From positions 918,071-982,070 of the forward strand of contig JAEBUN010000019.1 of NCBI GenBank assembly GCA_023014365.1: a stretch of DNA of 64,000 nt, written 5' to 3'. Positions 29,585 through 40,472 of the stretch are shown here, in pieces; within the stretch, counting starts at the first letter, position 1; the number at the start of each line of letters is the position of its first letter. This stretch comes from Lepiota brunneoincarnata. Taxonomy: Eukaryota > Basidiomycota > Agaricomycetes > Agaricales > Agaricaceae. The position numbers were made by a program, and so were the translations under genes. Below the pieces are notes generated by a model. The model was not told the DNA's origin and did no database searches. It worked only from the letters and a program-made list of their open reading frames with translations.

Positions 29585-30601
29585 CTCCGGATCTACGAGT
29601 CAGGATAAATGCACCGCTCATAACAGCACTGACAGGTCTGTTGAGCTGGCATGATTACATTTCGACATATTGAACATCTGACATCGCTGCATTCCGGTAG
29701 CAAGAATTTCCATCACCCCGACCCATCCACGGTGTGACACTTCGCTCCCAGAACGCAAGGGCCCGCTCATGTTTCAACGCGGCCACCAACGGCATCTAGT
29801 AAATTTTCGCGCGGTCGACAGGCTTTTTCGGCTCCACTGTTGGTACTATTCCTTTCTGGGCTTCTGAACTGCTTCTTCAGCGTCTATATTCAATAAACGA
29901 TCATTTCCAGGTTGGTGTTCTTTGACCTCTGGTACCTGAGGACGTACAGCGTCTCCACAGCTCCTCCGACTTTGAACCGATTTTGAAAATCAAGAACAGA
30001 CTAGTTCTCCTCCGTCTTCATGGGCAATTCTACGAACTACGTCGGGGAATGGTGTTGGCGCCCGGATCAAATGTCGCCCACCTTACCCGAGAAAAGTCAA
30101 TCGGCACCCTCAATACGGGTTACGCCCTCAGCGGGCCGTGCATCTCATGGCCTCCCTATCCGCACCCCGACAATTGACACCGCCTGCATCAGGGTGCCAC
30201 TATCATCAAGGGGCATTACGAATGAGGGAGCTTAGCCCGCTCTGCCATTTACGAGGAATGTCAACGCGATTTGCTGTGAAATGTCTTGGAAGCCGTTTGA
30301 CATTCATTCGGTGGATTTTGTGTGGCCTATCGGGCGGACCCCTAGCACCGAAACTCTGCTCCCGGGTGAGCAACAATATCTTTCCAATTAAATTCCATCG
30401 AAATCAGGGTAAATACCGAATGGCTTTGCAAGAGAACATGGACGACAAGGGTTGCGTTCGTTGGGAATTCGCATGAAAGATAGGGAAAGAAATACGCACA
30501 GAAAATCGTATAAAAGCTCTGGTTGGCAGCTTTCGTTCTCCAGTTCGAACACAATCTCGAGTTCAGACTACAATTTAAACATCCTCCACACTTCTCTAAA
30601 C
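29585..30601 (+). promoter_or_regulatory. Upstream region of hydrophobin 1
   Basis: No gene is seen. The region shares blocks with the upstream regions of the other three hydrophobins: a block around GGATCAAATGTCGCC (about 30064), then CTATCCGCACCCCGACAATTG (starting 30156), a TATA box TATAAAAG (30509-30516, 93 bases before ATG) and CTCCAGTTCGAACAC just below it, probably the RNA start area. Part of it (29740-29900) also matches 33225-33390, so the duplicated unit included far-upstream sequence. Confidence 0.65.
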
Positions 30602-31122
30602 ATGTTCGCCCGCATCTACACCGTCTTCTTCTTCCTCTTTGTCGCTCTCCCTCTCTTGACCACCGCCACTGCTGTTCCCCGCACTGAGCCTTCTAACAAC
30701 CAGTGCAACGTTGGCAGTCTCAGTTGCTGCAACAGCGTCCAGGCCGTACGTTGTTCAGTGGTGAACGGAAGTGACGATCCCTAACATCCATGATTTGACA
30801 AATAGGCCAATGCTCCTGGCATTAGCAGCCTCCTTGGTATTTTGGGCATTGTTGTTAACCCCATCACTGCCCTCGTCGGTAGTATGTACCTCCGCCTCCG
30901 GCCATGGGCCATATAACTAACGAGAGACTGCACAGTTAACTGCACCCCTATCAGCGTCATCGGCATTGGTGGCAACTCTTGCAGCGCTCAACCGGTCTGC
31001 TGCACTGGCAACCAATTCGTGAGCTCCCTCAAGTCAGTTGGATATTGCTTGTTACTGACCACTACCCAAACTAGAACGGTCTCATTAACGTTGGGTGCAC
31101 TCCCATCAACCTTAACTTGTAA
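30602..31122 (+). CDS. Class I hydrophobin 1
   Basis: Four exons (30602-30745, 30806-30881, 30936-31018, 31075-31122) give 116 residues. A secretion signal comes first ([16 protein letters not shown]), and the mature part has the eight-Cys order of hydrophobins: C before NVGSLS, a CC pair, single C in INCTPI, C in GNSC, a second CC pair in PVCC, last C in [10 protein letters not shown]. Class I is inferred from the spacing and length. Hydrophobins self-assemble at water/air surfaces and coat aerial hyphae and walls. Introns of 60, 54 and 56 bases sit at the same places as in the next two genes. First of four tandem copies on the plus strand. Confidence 0.93.
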
Positions 31123-31965
31123 ATCGGGTATGCAATGCTATTAGCCCGGTGGCTCCGGGTCCCTATTTACGCGTCCTTGCGCTTCTTTACGATTGAAGAT
31201 GTTGTATGTCTGTGATATTTATTACCGAAAATACCAGAAATGTGTTGAGATTGCGAATTTTACTTTGTGTCTGAGCCATCGCACATCCACGAAGTTGGAA
31301 CGAGTGAAATGCTCGCGTAGTATGCGCATACGAAAGGCAGGTGACAAGGGTAAACTCAATTCAAGAAGAGACAATCCTCATAGACGACTCTACAAACCAC
31401 GTCGGAGAATGATATTGGCGGATCAAATGTCCCCCAGGAATAAACAACCATCACCCCCACCCGCCCAGTGCGTCGAACGGGCCACGAATCCCATTTGGCC
31501 TCCGGCCGAGCGTCCATTGTTTCACCTTCCTATCCACACGCCGAAAATTGACATTTCCTGCGCCAGGATGCCAATATCATTAAGGAGTATTGCGACGGGG
31601 AAGCCTCGTCCGCTCTGCCGTTTACGGGGGACGTCAACGCGCTCTGTGGCGAAATGTCTGGGAAGCCGTTTGACATTCATTTGGTGGATTTTACGTGGCC
31701 TATCAGATTTCTCCTTAGCACCGAAAATATGCTCCCGAGAGTAACATCCTTTGAATTAGATTCCATCGAAATCAGGGCAAACGCTAACCAACTTTCCAAG
31801 AAAACATGGACCACAATAGGTAGGCTCGCTGTCGGTTTGCAAAGGACAGAAAAAGAAATGTGCGGAGGAAATCGTATAAAAGCCCTCTGGTTTTCTGCTC
31901 TGGTTCTTCAGTTCGAACACAATCTCGAGTTCAGACTACAACCTACACACCACATTCCTCTAAAC
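31123..31965 (+). promoter_or_regulatory. Intergenic region and promoter of hydrophobin 2
   Basis: Repeats the blocks seen before hydrophobin 1: GGATCAAATGTCCCC at about 31415, CTATCCACACGCCGAAAATTG from 31530, TATAAAAG at 31875-31882 (91 bases before ATG) and CAGTTCGAACAC at about 31909. The 183-codon open frame here (31193-31744) covers these blocks and is not a gene. A frame from 31654 into the hydrophobin is likewise only read-through of the leader. Confidence 0.65.
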
Positions 31966-32489
31966 ATGTTCGCTCGCATCTACAACGTCTTCTTCTTCCT
32001 CTTCGTCGCTCTCCCTCTCTTGGCCACCGCCACTGCTGTTCCCCGCACTGAGCCTTCCAACCAGTGCAACGTCGGCAGTCTCAGCTGCTGCAACCAAGTC
32101 CAGTCTGTACGTTGTTAAATACTATAACGTGGAAGGCGACGACTAATATATATGACCTGACAAATAGGCCAGCGCTCCCGGTGTTAGCACCCTCCTTGGC
32201 CTTTTGGGCATTGTTCTTGGCTCCATCACTGGCCAAGTTGGCAGTATGTCCCTCCGCCTCCGACTTACGGATCAGGTAACTGACGAGAAACCATACAGTT
32301 AACTGCACCCCTATCAGCGTCATCGGCGTTGGTGGCAACTCTTGCAGCGCTCAACCCGTTTGCTGCACCGACAACCAATTCGTGAGTTTCCGTGGAGACC
32401 ATCTAATTAGACATCACTTGGTACTGATTACCCAAATTTAGAACGGTCTCGTTAACCTTGGTTGCTCTCCCATCAACCTCAACTTGTAA
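31966..32489 (+). CDS. Class I hydrophobin 2
   Basis: Exons 31966-32106, 32168-32243, 32299-32381 and 32442-32489 give 115 residues, very close to hydrophobin 1: [13 protein letters not shown] signal, [15 protein letters not shown], a short hydrophobic Gly/Leu segment, [16 protein letters not shown] and PVCCTDNQF, then [12 protein letters not shown]. All eight Cys are present. Donor sites are GTACGT, GTATGT and GTGAGT. With gene 1 it is the most recent duplicate pair, since both exons and the promoter agree well. Confidence 0.93.
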
Positions 32490-34091
32490 ATTGAATACCC
32501 GATGACATTGGCACGATGACTCTGGGTATATATAAATGTTACAAATCACCCGAATGTTCTAGCCTCTCTGTGTTCCCCTGATCGACGATGTTGTATGTCT
32601 GTGATATTTACCACCGAAAATCCCAGAAATATATTGTGAGATGCAGACCTTACTTCGTATCTGAACCATCACAGACGGATATGAATACGGAATCAACGCA
32701 ATAAAATCCCGAACGAGTAGAAGCCTCACGCAGTATGCACATGTCCAAGGAGTAATGACAGGGGTAAGTCCCGGAAGCTGCGGAAAACTGGGTATTTACG
32801 AGTGAGCTTGGACTTGTACACTACCGATATCGACTGAGCAACCCAAGGCTCTATGGTATAGGTCCAAGGCCAGGGGGGGAGAGATGTGAAGAGGAGATAA
32901 TTAGGCTCAGTGAGTATACCGGGCGCGCTTGGGTATGCTACAAAGGTGACGGGTAGATATTTCTGGCAGCATATTCTTCTGACGACAAGGTTTGGCAGAT
33001 AAGGAGCAAGGCTGGAAAGTCATCGGAAGTGTGCTATTGCTGCTTCCGGACTGGGTGCGGATTGAACCTGTTCAAGAGGCTGATCGCTGTGCCTCGTAGG
33101 GCAATACAACTCACTCCCGAGCTGCTAATGGAAAGAACCGGGGGGACTCACTTCTGTCAACTGTTGCACAGCACAATAATTTCATCGCCTTGAATACGGG
33201 CCACTCCTGGAACACGAGGGATCCATCAGGTTTCGACGTGGTCACCAACGGCATTAATAGTTACGAAGAAACTCTGCGCAACAGACGGGCATCCGGCTCC
33301 ACTCCTGGTACCATTCCTTTCTCAGCTTCTGAGCTGCTTCTCCAGCGTCTATCTTTGGAGCATTGGGGCCTGCCTGTGCCTGAGGACGTACAACGCGCCA
33401 ATGGCCTCTAAACTTTTCAGCTTCCAGTCCATCGAGGACGAGACTATCTCCCACTATCTCAGAGGCAAATCGAGGAAGCATTCTCGGGAAGGGATACTAA
33501 CGCCAGATCAAATGTCGCCTCGCTATTTCCCCAGAGATTATTCGATCAGCCTCCACTCCGTCCAACACGCTGCACAACTGTCCAATTGTGTTACGGCCCC
33601 TTTATCCACACCCCGATAATTGACATGCCGCCCGTGTCAGGGGAGACGGAATGCTGTGAACTTCGGGCAACCATCATCAAGGGTGGCCACGATCACGGAG
33701 CCCTGTCTGTACTGTGTCTTATGGCGTACGCCAACAGGCCTGACCATTGAAGCTATGAGCGTTACGGAGGCTATTAATCATTCCTCTAGTGGGCTTAGTA
33801 TGGCCTGCCGTATGGCACTCTGGTATTCTAGACCCGCCATCGAGCACGTTGCATTACCTTTTGAATTAGATATCATCAAGATCAGGGGAAATCTCGAGCA
33901 CTTGGTCGAGAAAACGCGGCTGGCTATAGCCGAGCTTCTTGTGAAGAGTGCAAACCGCATGGAATAGGAATAAGGAATGGGCAGTAGAATAAGTCGTATA
34001 AAAGCGCTCCGGTTTCCAGCATTGGCTCTCCAGTTCGAACACCACCCCGGGTTCAGACTACTACCTCTACACTTTCATAAACCAACTAAAC
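32490..34091 (+). promoter_or_regulatory. Intergenic region and promoter of hydrophobin 3
   Basis: 1.6 kb with no supported gene. It has AGATCAAATGTCGCC at about 33506, TTTATCCACACCCCGATAATTG from 33601, TATAAAAG at 33997-34004 (95 bases before ATG) and CTCCAGTTCGAACAC just after. The stretch 33225-33400 is a duplicate of the sequence at 29740-29930. The frame at 33190-33411 (73 codons) lies in that duplicate; it is interrupted in the other copy, so it is probably not coding. Confidence 0.6.
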
Positions 34092-34622
34092 ATGTTCGTT
34101 CGTGTCTACAACCTCTTCTTCTTCCTCTTCATCACTCTTCCTCTCTTTACCTCTGCTACTGCCATCCCCCGCGCCAAGCCCTCCAAGCCCTCTAAGTCTG
34201 TCAACCAGTGCAACGTTGGCAGCCTCACATGCTGCAACCAAGTACAGAGTGTGCGTTGTTACAAGTTGAACGAGATCTACAAAACCACTCAATAAATTGA
34301 CAAACAGTCCAATTCTGCAAGTGTTACCAACCTCTTCGGTCTGCTGGGTCTTGCGCTTGGCCCAGTCACCGGTCAAGTCGGCAGTATGTCCCTCCGCCTT
34401 CGGCTCACAGACCAGATAATTAACGAGAAGCCCTGCAGTTAACTGCAGCCCTATCAGCGTCATCGGCGTTGGTGGAAACTCTTGCAGCGCTCAACCAGTC
34501 TGCTGCACCGACAACCACTTTGTGAGCTCCTTGACCACCCAATTGGATATTGCTTACTGATCCCCCAAATTCAGAATGGTCTCATCAATGTTGGGTGCAG
34601 CCCCATCAACGTCAACTTGTAG
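34092..34622 (+). CDS. Class I hydrophobin 3
   Basis: Exons 34092-34250, 34308-34383, 34439-34521 and 34575-34622 give 121 residues. The signal ([16 protein letters not shown]) is followed by a Lys/Pro/Ser insert (KPSKPSKS) absent from copies 1 and 2, then the same eight-Cys frame: [45 protein letters not shown]. Exons 2, 3 and 4 have exactly the same lengths as in copies 1 and 2. Likely a wall-coating surface protein, as for its neighbours. Confidence 0.93.
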
Positions 34623-35703
34623 GTCGGGCACGCGACGCCATCGGCACGGTGGCTGCGGGAGCTCGACAGTGACATTTACGATACGGTTATTCCGACCTCT
34701 ATGAGTTTCTTTTGATGGACGATATTGTGCATTGGTAATTGTTAACCCAGAAAATCCTTGGAAATATCCTGTGTGATTATAATCATGATCTCATTGCCCA
34801 ACTGATGTCAGTGAGTGACGGTGAAAATCGAGTCCTAGAACAGCAAGGCTGTTGGTTTCGAATCAAGGGTCATCACGGACAAAGTATGATTAAGGGTGAT
34901 ATTGGCCATCATTTAGGAAATAGCGAGTTCCCCCCGAGCTCCGAACAATGATTTTTCGGGAACAGGATCCACAGCCCCTTTACTTGTAAGACATACCATA
35001 GAGCCAGTTGCAGACTTATTGGACTGTATATGTTACGCATTGGCGATCGCTGAGAATGCCGGTAGGTGTAATAGTTGTAGGTAGTCTGTCGGCAGACGGC
35101 GACCGACTCCGGCGGAGCAGTATATACTTAGGTCCATTGAACATCGAATCTTCTTTCGTGAACGGTACTACTAGTCCAGACCGAATGTCAACTGTCGTCG
35201 CCTTAGTTGCCTCCCCAAGCACACGCCGCCTAACTATGCTGTTGATCCGGGGCCCGTATCCACACTCCGATGATCGACACTACCCGCGCCGGTGGGACGG
35301 AATGCAGTGAATACCGACCAACCATAATGAAGTCTGAAAATTAGAGGAACACGGAGATTTTGCTACGCTGTGTAGTGTGTACATATCAGCGAACTTGACC
35401 GCTTCGGTCAATACTAACGTCTTGGAAGCTGTTCAACATTCATTCAACGGATTTTGCATGGTCTAACGGGGCCTTGCAGTGCCATCTGGACCAGCTTCTA
35501 GCCGGGAGTCTGGCAAAGCACTAAATGCTTCGTCGAGGGAACGTGGTCGATCACAAACAAGCCCACTGCACGGAAATTTGAGCCCGCAAAGGCCATAAAA
35601 AAGCATGAAGCAAGGATCTCCCGAATTTATCTGTCCTACTTCCTCAGTCAAGTTCAGAGTACAACCCACTTACGGCTTGAACACTCTCGCCACATTTCTG
35701 AAC
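34623..35703 (+). promoter_or_regulatory. Intergenic region and promoter of hydrophobin 4
   Basis: No gene seen. The shared blocks are present but weaker: AGACCGAATGTCAACTGTCG at about 35178 and GTATCCACACTCCGATGATCG from 35256. The TATA box has decayed to CATAAAAAAGC (about 35594). The CAGTTCGAACAC block has become TCAAGTTCAGAG. This fits an older, more diverged member. Confidence 0.55.
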
Positions 35704-36208
35704 ATGTTCGCTCCTGTCTACTTCCACCTCATCCTCTTCAACGCGCTGCTTGCTGCTGCTACTGCTACCCCCCAGGGAGGATTCCCTAACCCCCGGTGCA
35801 GGGGTAGTTTCCAGTGCTGCGATTCTCTTGTGGCGGTACGTTGCCCAAAGTCAAGTCAAGGTGACTATCACTCATATACATGACTTGCTTGACCGCCGAG
35901 CAGGCTACCCGCGGCAACCTTGGCGATCTCTTCAATGTTTTGACTGATGCGCTCGGCCCCTCAAGGGTCTCGTTGGCGGTAAGTCTCTACGCGCTCGATT
36001 AGTGGACAAATCAGTCAACTAGAAGCCATACAGTTACCTGCAAAGCTCTCGGCTCCGTTACTGGAGATGGCAGTGACTCCTGCGCTAGTCAGTCGGTTTG
36101 TTGCACCCAGACCAACTTCGTAAGCCCCCCCAGTGCTATTATTACTCGGTACTGACAACCTGAGCCCAGGGCGGTATCATTTCCACTGAATGTACTCCTA
36201 TTGACTAG
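35704..36208 (+). pseudogene. Class I hydrophobin 4, one base short in exon 2
   Basis: Exons 35704-35835, 35904-35978, 36034-36119 and 36170-36208 align with the other copies. Exon 2 is 75 bases where the other three have 76, which puts exon 3 out of frame and brings a stop at the end of exon 3. The missing base falls in or next to a CCCC run (about 35956-35960). Without this shift all eight Cys would be present (RCRGSFQCCDS, VTCKALGS, DSCASQSVCC, STECTPID). So it is either a young pseudogene or a sequencing error in a working gene. The signal (FHLILFNALLAAATA) is intact. Confidence 0.8.
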
Positions 36209-36458
36209 CAAATCAAATTGCCATTAGCACAGTAGTTGTTTTATGTACTTGGGATTATTTTCACGATAGGACTCTTCCTACTCTTATGTTTTTCTTTCTT
36301 CATGGACGACCTGTAACAATCCTTGTGAGAATATTGCCCGATTTGTCTTCATGGTGAGGCCGCAGCCACCAGCACGTAGATTAAACGTCACGCAAATATA
36401 GGTAATACACAATATCCAATGTCTACGCACTCCTAGGAAAAGTATACTTCAAGGAGAA

Positions 36459-37251
36459 TTAGATCGATTTACGAACACCGGCGCCAAGGTCTTTGTTAGC
36501 TGGGTGGGCACCTTGTCAACAACAGATTAGTCAGTCTTTGTGTAACATCTGAAGAACTTTGTAGGGACATACCATGGCCGACAGCCCTCTCACGACGCGC
36601 CATAGCTTCTTTTTCGAGACGCTCAGCCTCTGCAAGTTCCTGTCCTTGCATTCTGAAGGCATTAGCCTCCCTACAAGGAACTGTTCAGCCACCCTCTGAA
36701 CAAAGCAATGCTTTCCCACTTACTGTTCCTTCTGCAACCCCTTTGCTTTCAAGGCATCACTACCGATCATTGTGCCAAGCGCGGATTCCACTTTACCCGT
36801 CATCCGATGACCTGCGCCACCTCGTTGCGTATGGTCTGGATCATTAAGAGCACCTGTAGGTGGGATACCAGTGGTCGCCTGTCCGTGACCAACCCCAGCG
36901 GAGGTGTAGGGATCGCCGGCGGCACCTCCATAGCCGTATGCGCCAGGCTTCTGGGCGGGATTCGTAGAGCCACGTCCATATTCACCCGTCTGGATCGATG
37001 CATTGGTGAGTAGGTGAAGTGTTTGAAATGTATGACGGTAATGGTTCACTTACTGTGCCACCATGGGGTATCCCTTCATTGTAGTAGTTTGGCTGGTTCA
37101 TGCCGGTGTGACCCTCCCCAGTGAGGGGCACGCCGGGGTGGAGGGGCCCTTGGTTCGCGCCGTGACCTGGACCGATACCTGCGGGATCCGTGGTCGCGGC
37201 GGTGTTCTACAAGATGTGAGTGATAAATTCGATATAACCTACGTTGAACAT
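36459..37251 (-). CDS. Gly/His-rich CsbD-like protein A
   Basis: Exons 37251-37243, 37206-37054, 36989-36724, 36670-36573 and 36511-36459 join to 192 residues; the sum is in frame. The first half is rich in Gly, Pro, Tyr and His (GPGHGANQGPLHPGVPLTGE, KPGAYGYGGAAGDPY). The second has GGAGHRMTGKVESALGTMIG and SDALKAKGLQKEQEANAFR, similar to the CsbD stress-protein helix, then QGQELAEAERLEKEAMARRE. The function in fungi is not established; a stress or cell-surface role is only suggested. The nine-base first exon with a 36-base intron is the weakest part of the model. A paralogue lies directly upstream. Confidence 0.72.
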
Positions 37252-37492
37252 ACATTGTTATGTTTCTTTTTGAAAAGAGGCATTGTCAGAGTGGGGCTTG
37301 GTCTCTGCGAGCTTTGTTTATATACGCGCATCCAATTGATTCATTCGCTCATACATGACGCGGAGGAAAGCCAACGGCAGAATTTGCAGCCCCGCTCTGG
37401 AGTACGGACGTCATCTACTTTCAGCGTGGGCAAGGCAAAAACACCAAGATTTGGATCGTAGATTAAGCAATTGATTCCCAATCGGTGTACTC

Positions 37493-38348
37493 CTAACTTC
37501 GATTGCACCCATACTTTGCGCCACTCTCACCACAATGACCACCGCCAAAGTCGACACCATAGCCCCCTCCAGCAGGACCTAAAAATAACGTCAGCCAATC
37601 CCACCAATTAGAAAAAACAAGCGCATACCTCGGCTACCCACCCTTTTCCTCAACACCGGGGCCTCGCGCTAAAGCCGCTCAGCCTCAGCAAGTTCGTTTC
37701 CCCGGGGGCGTAGCGCCTGTGCCTCTCTATATACCCAGATCGGAAATGAGTCAATTGACGCTCTTCCCTGATTCCAAGGACAGGTAAATGAACGGACCGT
37801 TCTTTCTCCATGCTCTTAGCTTGATAGCCCTCGCTCCCATTCGTCAAGTTACCGCCGGCGCCGTATCCAGAACTATATGATGCCGCATTCCCACCGGGAC
37901 TATATCCCATCTGTCCTCCAGGTCCATGCTCAAACCCCTGTGAGTGCAAGCGGCCACAGTCGCCTGCGTTGTCGAAGCCTCCAGGACCAGAATCATGCCA
38001 CGGCTCGGGCATGCTTTTGTACGGGACGTTCGTAGGTGCAGAGCCGTACTAAAGATGAGAAAGATTAATCAAGTCTCGCTAATGGGAGTGATACGGATAA
38101 GAATAAGGACGGACAGTGTCATGAACCGCGTTATATGCTTCCGCTGCGCCACTGTGGGTCGAGTGACTTGGTTCGTTGTGAGGTGTCGTTCCTGCGTAAG
38201 GCCTGCCCCCCTCTACATTGTGCGAGGGATTGTAATGCGATGTCTCAGTGCGAGTCTGTGAAAACTCAGTACTTGAATTCGGGGAGCGCAACAGGACGGT
38301 GCTTCTCACATCTTTCCCCTTCTTACCGAATAAACAGAACCACGGCAT
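37493..38348 (-). pseudogene. Gly/His-rich CsbD-like protein B, C-terminally truncated
   Basis: Exons 38348-38115, 38048-37798 and 37726-37669 give 180 residues ending at a TAG. The end EAQALRPRGNELAEAERL matches the paralogue A up to AEAERL, where A continues EKEAMARRE; here the next codon is TAG where a GAG is expected. Reading on past the stop and one more intron gives GPAGGGYGVDFGGGHCGESG, the usual Gly-rich end, to about 37493. So the stop is probably a recent nonsense change. The first exon has a basic start (MPWFCLFGKKGKD). The truncated form may still be made. Confidence 0.62.
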
Positions 38349-38586
38349 TCTGAGAATTAACAGGGAGAATAGCAAAATATGGACTTGTGGAAAGGTGGAC
38401 AAATTTTGGAATGCCCTGTATGGAATGTGCTGAGCGAGGTGAGTCGGCGACGTCATCCACAATTTGAGCTTAGCGCAGGTTTCGGGTGAGCCACTAAAAT
38501 ATCAATCGCCTCGATCGCCACACAGGAAAGGGGAGTGTTAACAGAAGCAGCGTGTTTGCATTAATGATAACGTGTCAGAATCAGAC

Positions 38587-39373
38587 CTAGTTCTGGGGAA
38601 TACGTTGGGAAATTTCTTCTCCATCCACAGGCCAAAAGTCAACCTCGAGCTCCACGACCCTCGCCCAAATAGATTCTGCACGCCTCCAAGCCTCCGAACC
38701 AGGTTCAATGCCGAGGCTGTTGACCTGAGTTTCTAGCCTATTCACGAAATTGATGAACTCCGGGGAGCTCCAGTTGGTCGCAAAAGAGCTGACAGCGGAG
38801 TCGGGCCGCGCAAGGGCATGTGTTCTAAGCTGCTGGGCGACATAGGACCAGGCATCGAGGTAGACCTTGGAATATACTCCGTGAGCTGCTGGTTAAATGG
38901 TTTGTCCATGAGGTACAAATTACCCGTTCCATTGCCCAAAGGAAAACCAACCCATCTTGAATGTTCCCGTTCTTAGAGATCCTCGCCATTTCAGCTGTAT
39001 ATGCCTTAGTCCCTTTCCTCTCCTTCCAACCTTCCATGAGAAGCCCCCATTTTGCGGCCGTGTCTTTGAAGAAGTTGACTTCCCGGACAATGTTTTCTAA
39101 GCAGAAGACCAATAATTGAAGGATGCTTTGATTTTTCTGTTCCTCAACCGAGGATAACCCGTGGGAGGAATCGTAGGGGATGCTCGAAATGAGTGCGCCG
39201 ATAAAGAGAGGGTACGCGTGTGCAGCATAGATGCGGTCCTGGGATAGCCAGAGGGCGAGGCGATTGAGCGGAACGGTGCCGTTTCCTGCTGCGGTGAGGA
39301 AGGCATGGTGGATGGCCTCTGAATATGAGGGTGTGGTGTTTAGATTTACGAGATGCTCTGTGAGAGAGGGCAT
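38587..39373 (-). CDS. TENA/THI-4-type protein (heme oxygenase-like fold)
   Basis: Two exons, 39373-38924 and 38865-38587, split by a 58-base intron, give 242 residues. Motifs of the family are in order: LTEHLVNLN, LNRLALWLSQDRIYAAHAYP, ALISSIPYDSS, LLVFCLENIVREVNFFKDTA, YTAEMARISKNGN and GLVFLWAMERVYLDAWSYV, ending in VELEVDFWPVDGEE. TENA/THI-4 proteins include thiaminase II-type pyrimidine salvage enzymes, but the fungal branch is not well defined. The catalytic Cys of bacterial TenA is not obvious here, so I give only the family. It has no signal peptide, so it is probably cytosolic. Confidence 0.82.
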
Positions 39374-39628
39374 GACAGGGTGGTGCTACTAAAGCCTGGG
39401 TGTACGGCTTTGAGCTTTTATGTGGTCGTGGATTGCTGCGACACGTTTTGGGCGCTAGAAATCTGTAGGATGGATATCAGTCATGACGAGGAGATAAGAT
39501 AGGGACTATTTGGCTTTATTTAAATCTGAAGTCATCAACAAAGTTTAAGCGAGCAGGAACAACCGGAAGTTAGTACAACACGGCTGCCCGCAAATCGGAG
39601 GGCGCACCTGTCCGCAACGGCTAGCACC

Positions 39629-40326
39629 ATGTCCAGCGCCATCGCATTGGAAACGGTCAAAAAGTTTAGAGTCAGACAACTCCTCAGGCTTGAGTCACAT
39701 ATCCGCCAGCTGGGTCCGCTTACGAAGGAGACCACCCCCAAACGCGAACCCAACTCGCAGGCCATCGTCCTCCCAAACCCGTTTATCCCGCGAAAAAACC
39801 CGCAGACTGGAAAATGGAGACCGCCAGTGTACTCGCTGCGGCAGCAAGCCGAGTTGGTCAAGAAGGCCAAGGCCAGTGGAATGCTTCACTTGCTGCCACC
39901 TGGTCCCAAGGCACCGCAGATGCGACTGGGCGTGATGGACGCCATCAAGAAAGCGCAGGAGCCAGCTAGTGCAAAGTCCTCTGATGATCAAAGGAGCGAG
40001 GAGGATAAGGTATGGCAGCAGCCGGTTGCCTGGGAGGGCAAGCTGAGAGTGAAGGAAGTGCGTGGTGCGGAGCTGGGCATCAAGTTATACGCAGGAAAGA
40101 AGAGAATGTTCAAAGGTCACAAGTGGGAGCGCGTGCTGCAGGATAGGTTGAAGACGCGGTTGATTCTCATGCGTGGTATGAAGAAGAGGATATCCGACTA
40201 TAAAAACGTGAGTTGGTCGTTCAGCGGTGGAGCTCAGTGCTAATTCTTGGCTAGTATTACAAGAGGAGAAAGCCCAATCCCCTCAAACCACCAAGGACTC
40301 TCAAATCACCTAAACTTCCCTTCTAG
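39629..40326 (+). CDS. mrpl25: Mitochondrial large-subunit ribosomal protein mL59 (MRPL25)
   Basis: Exon 1 39629-40207 and exon 2 40255-40326 (47-base intron) give 216 residues, a usual size. The hallmark region is WRPPVYSLRRQ-like (here RPPVYSLRQQAELVKKAKAS) followed by LLPPGPK; later MFKGHKWERVLQDR, and the basic end YYKRRKPNPLKPP. The protein is a fungal component of the mitochondrial large subunit. N-terminal residues 1-20 are basic (VKKFRVRQLLRL) and could aid import. It is head to head with the TENA gene (about 255 bases apart), so the two may share a promoter region. Confidence 0.85.
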
Positions 40327-40472
40327 TTTACAATTAATATATATATTCCGGTGAAAGCCGCATTGTTTGTGAAGGTTTATGTCGAGGGTCAGCCATGTAA
40401 ATTCACCTTTCATTCTTACACTTCCTTGCCTCTTACCAACTCCATCTCCTCTCTACTAAGAACTGAATAACC

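Noticed and set aside
31193..31744. 183-codon plus-strand frame between hydrophobins 1 and 2
   Set aside because: It covers the promoter blocks shared by all four hydrophobins, and the corresponding stretches before the other genes are not open.
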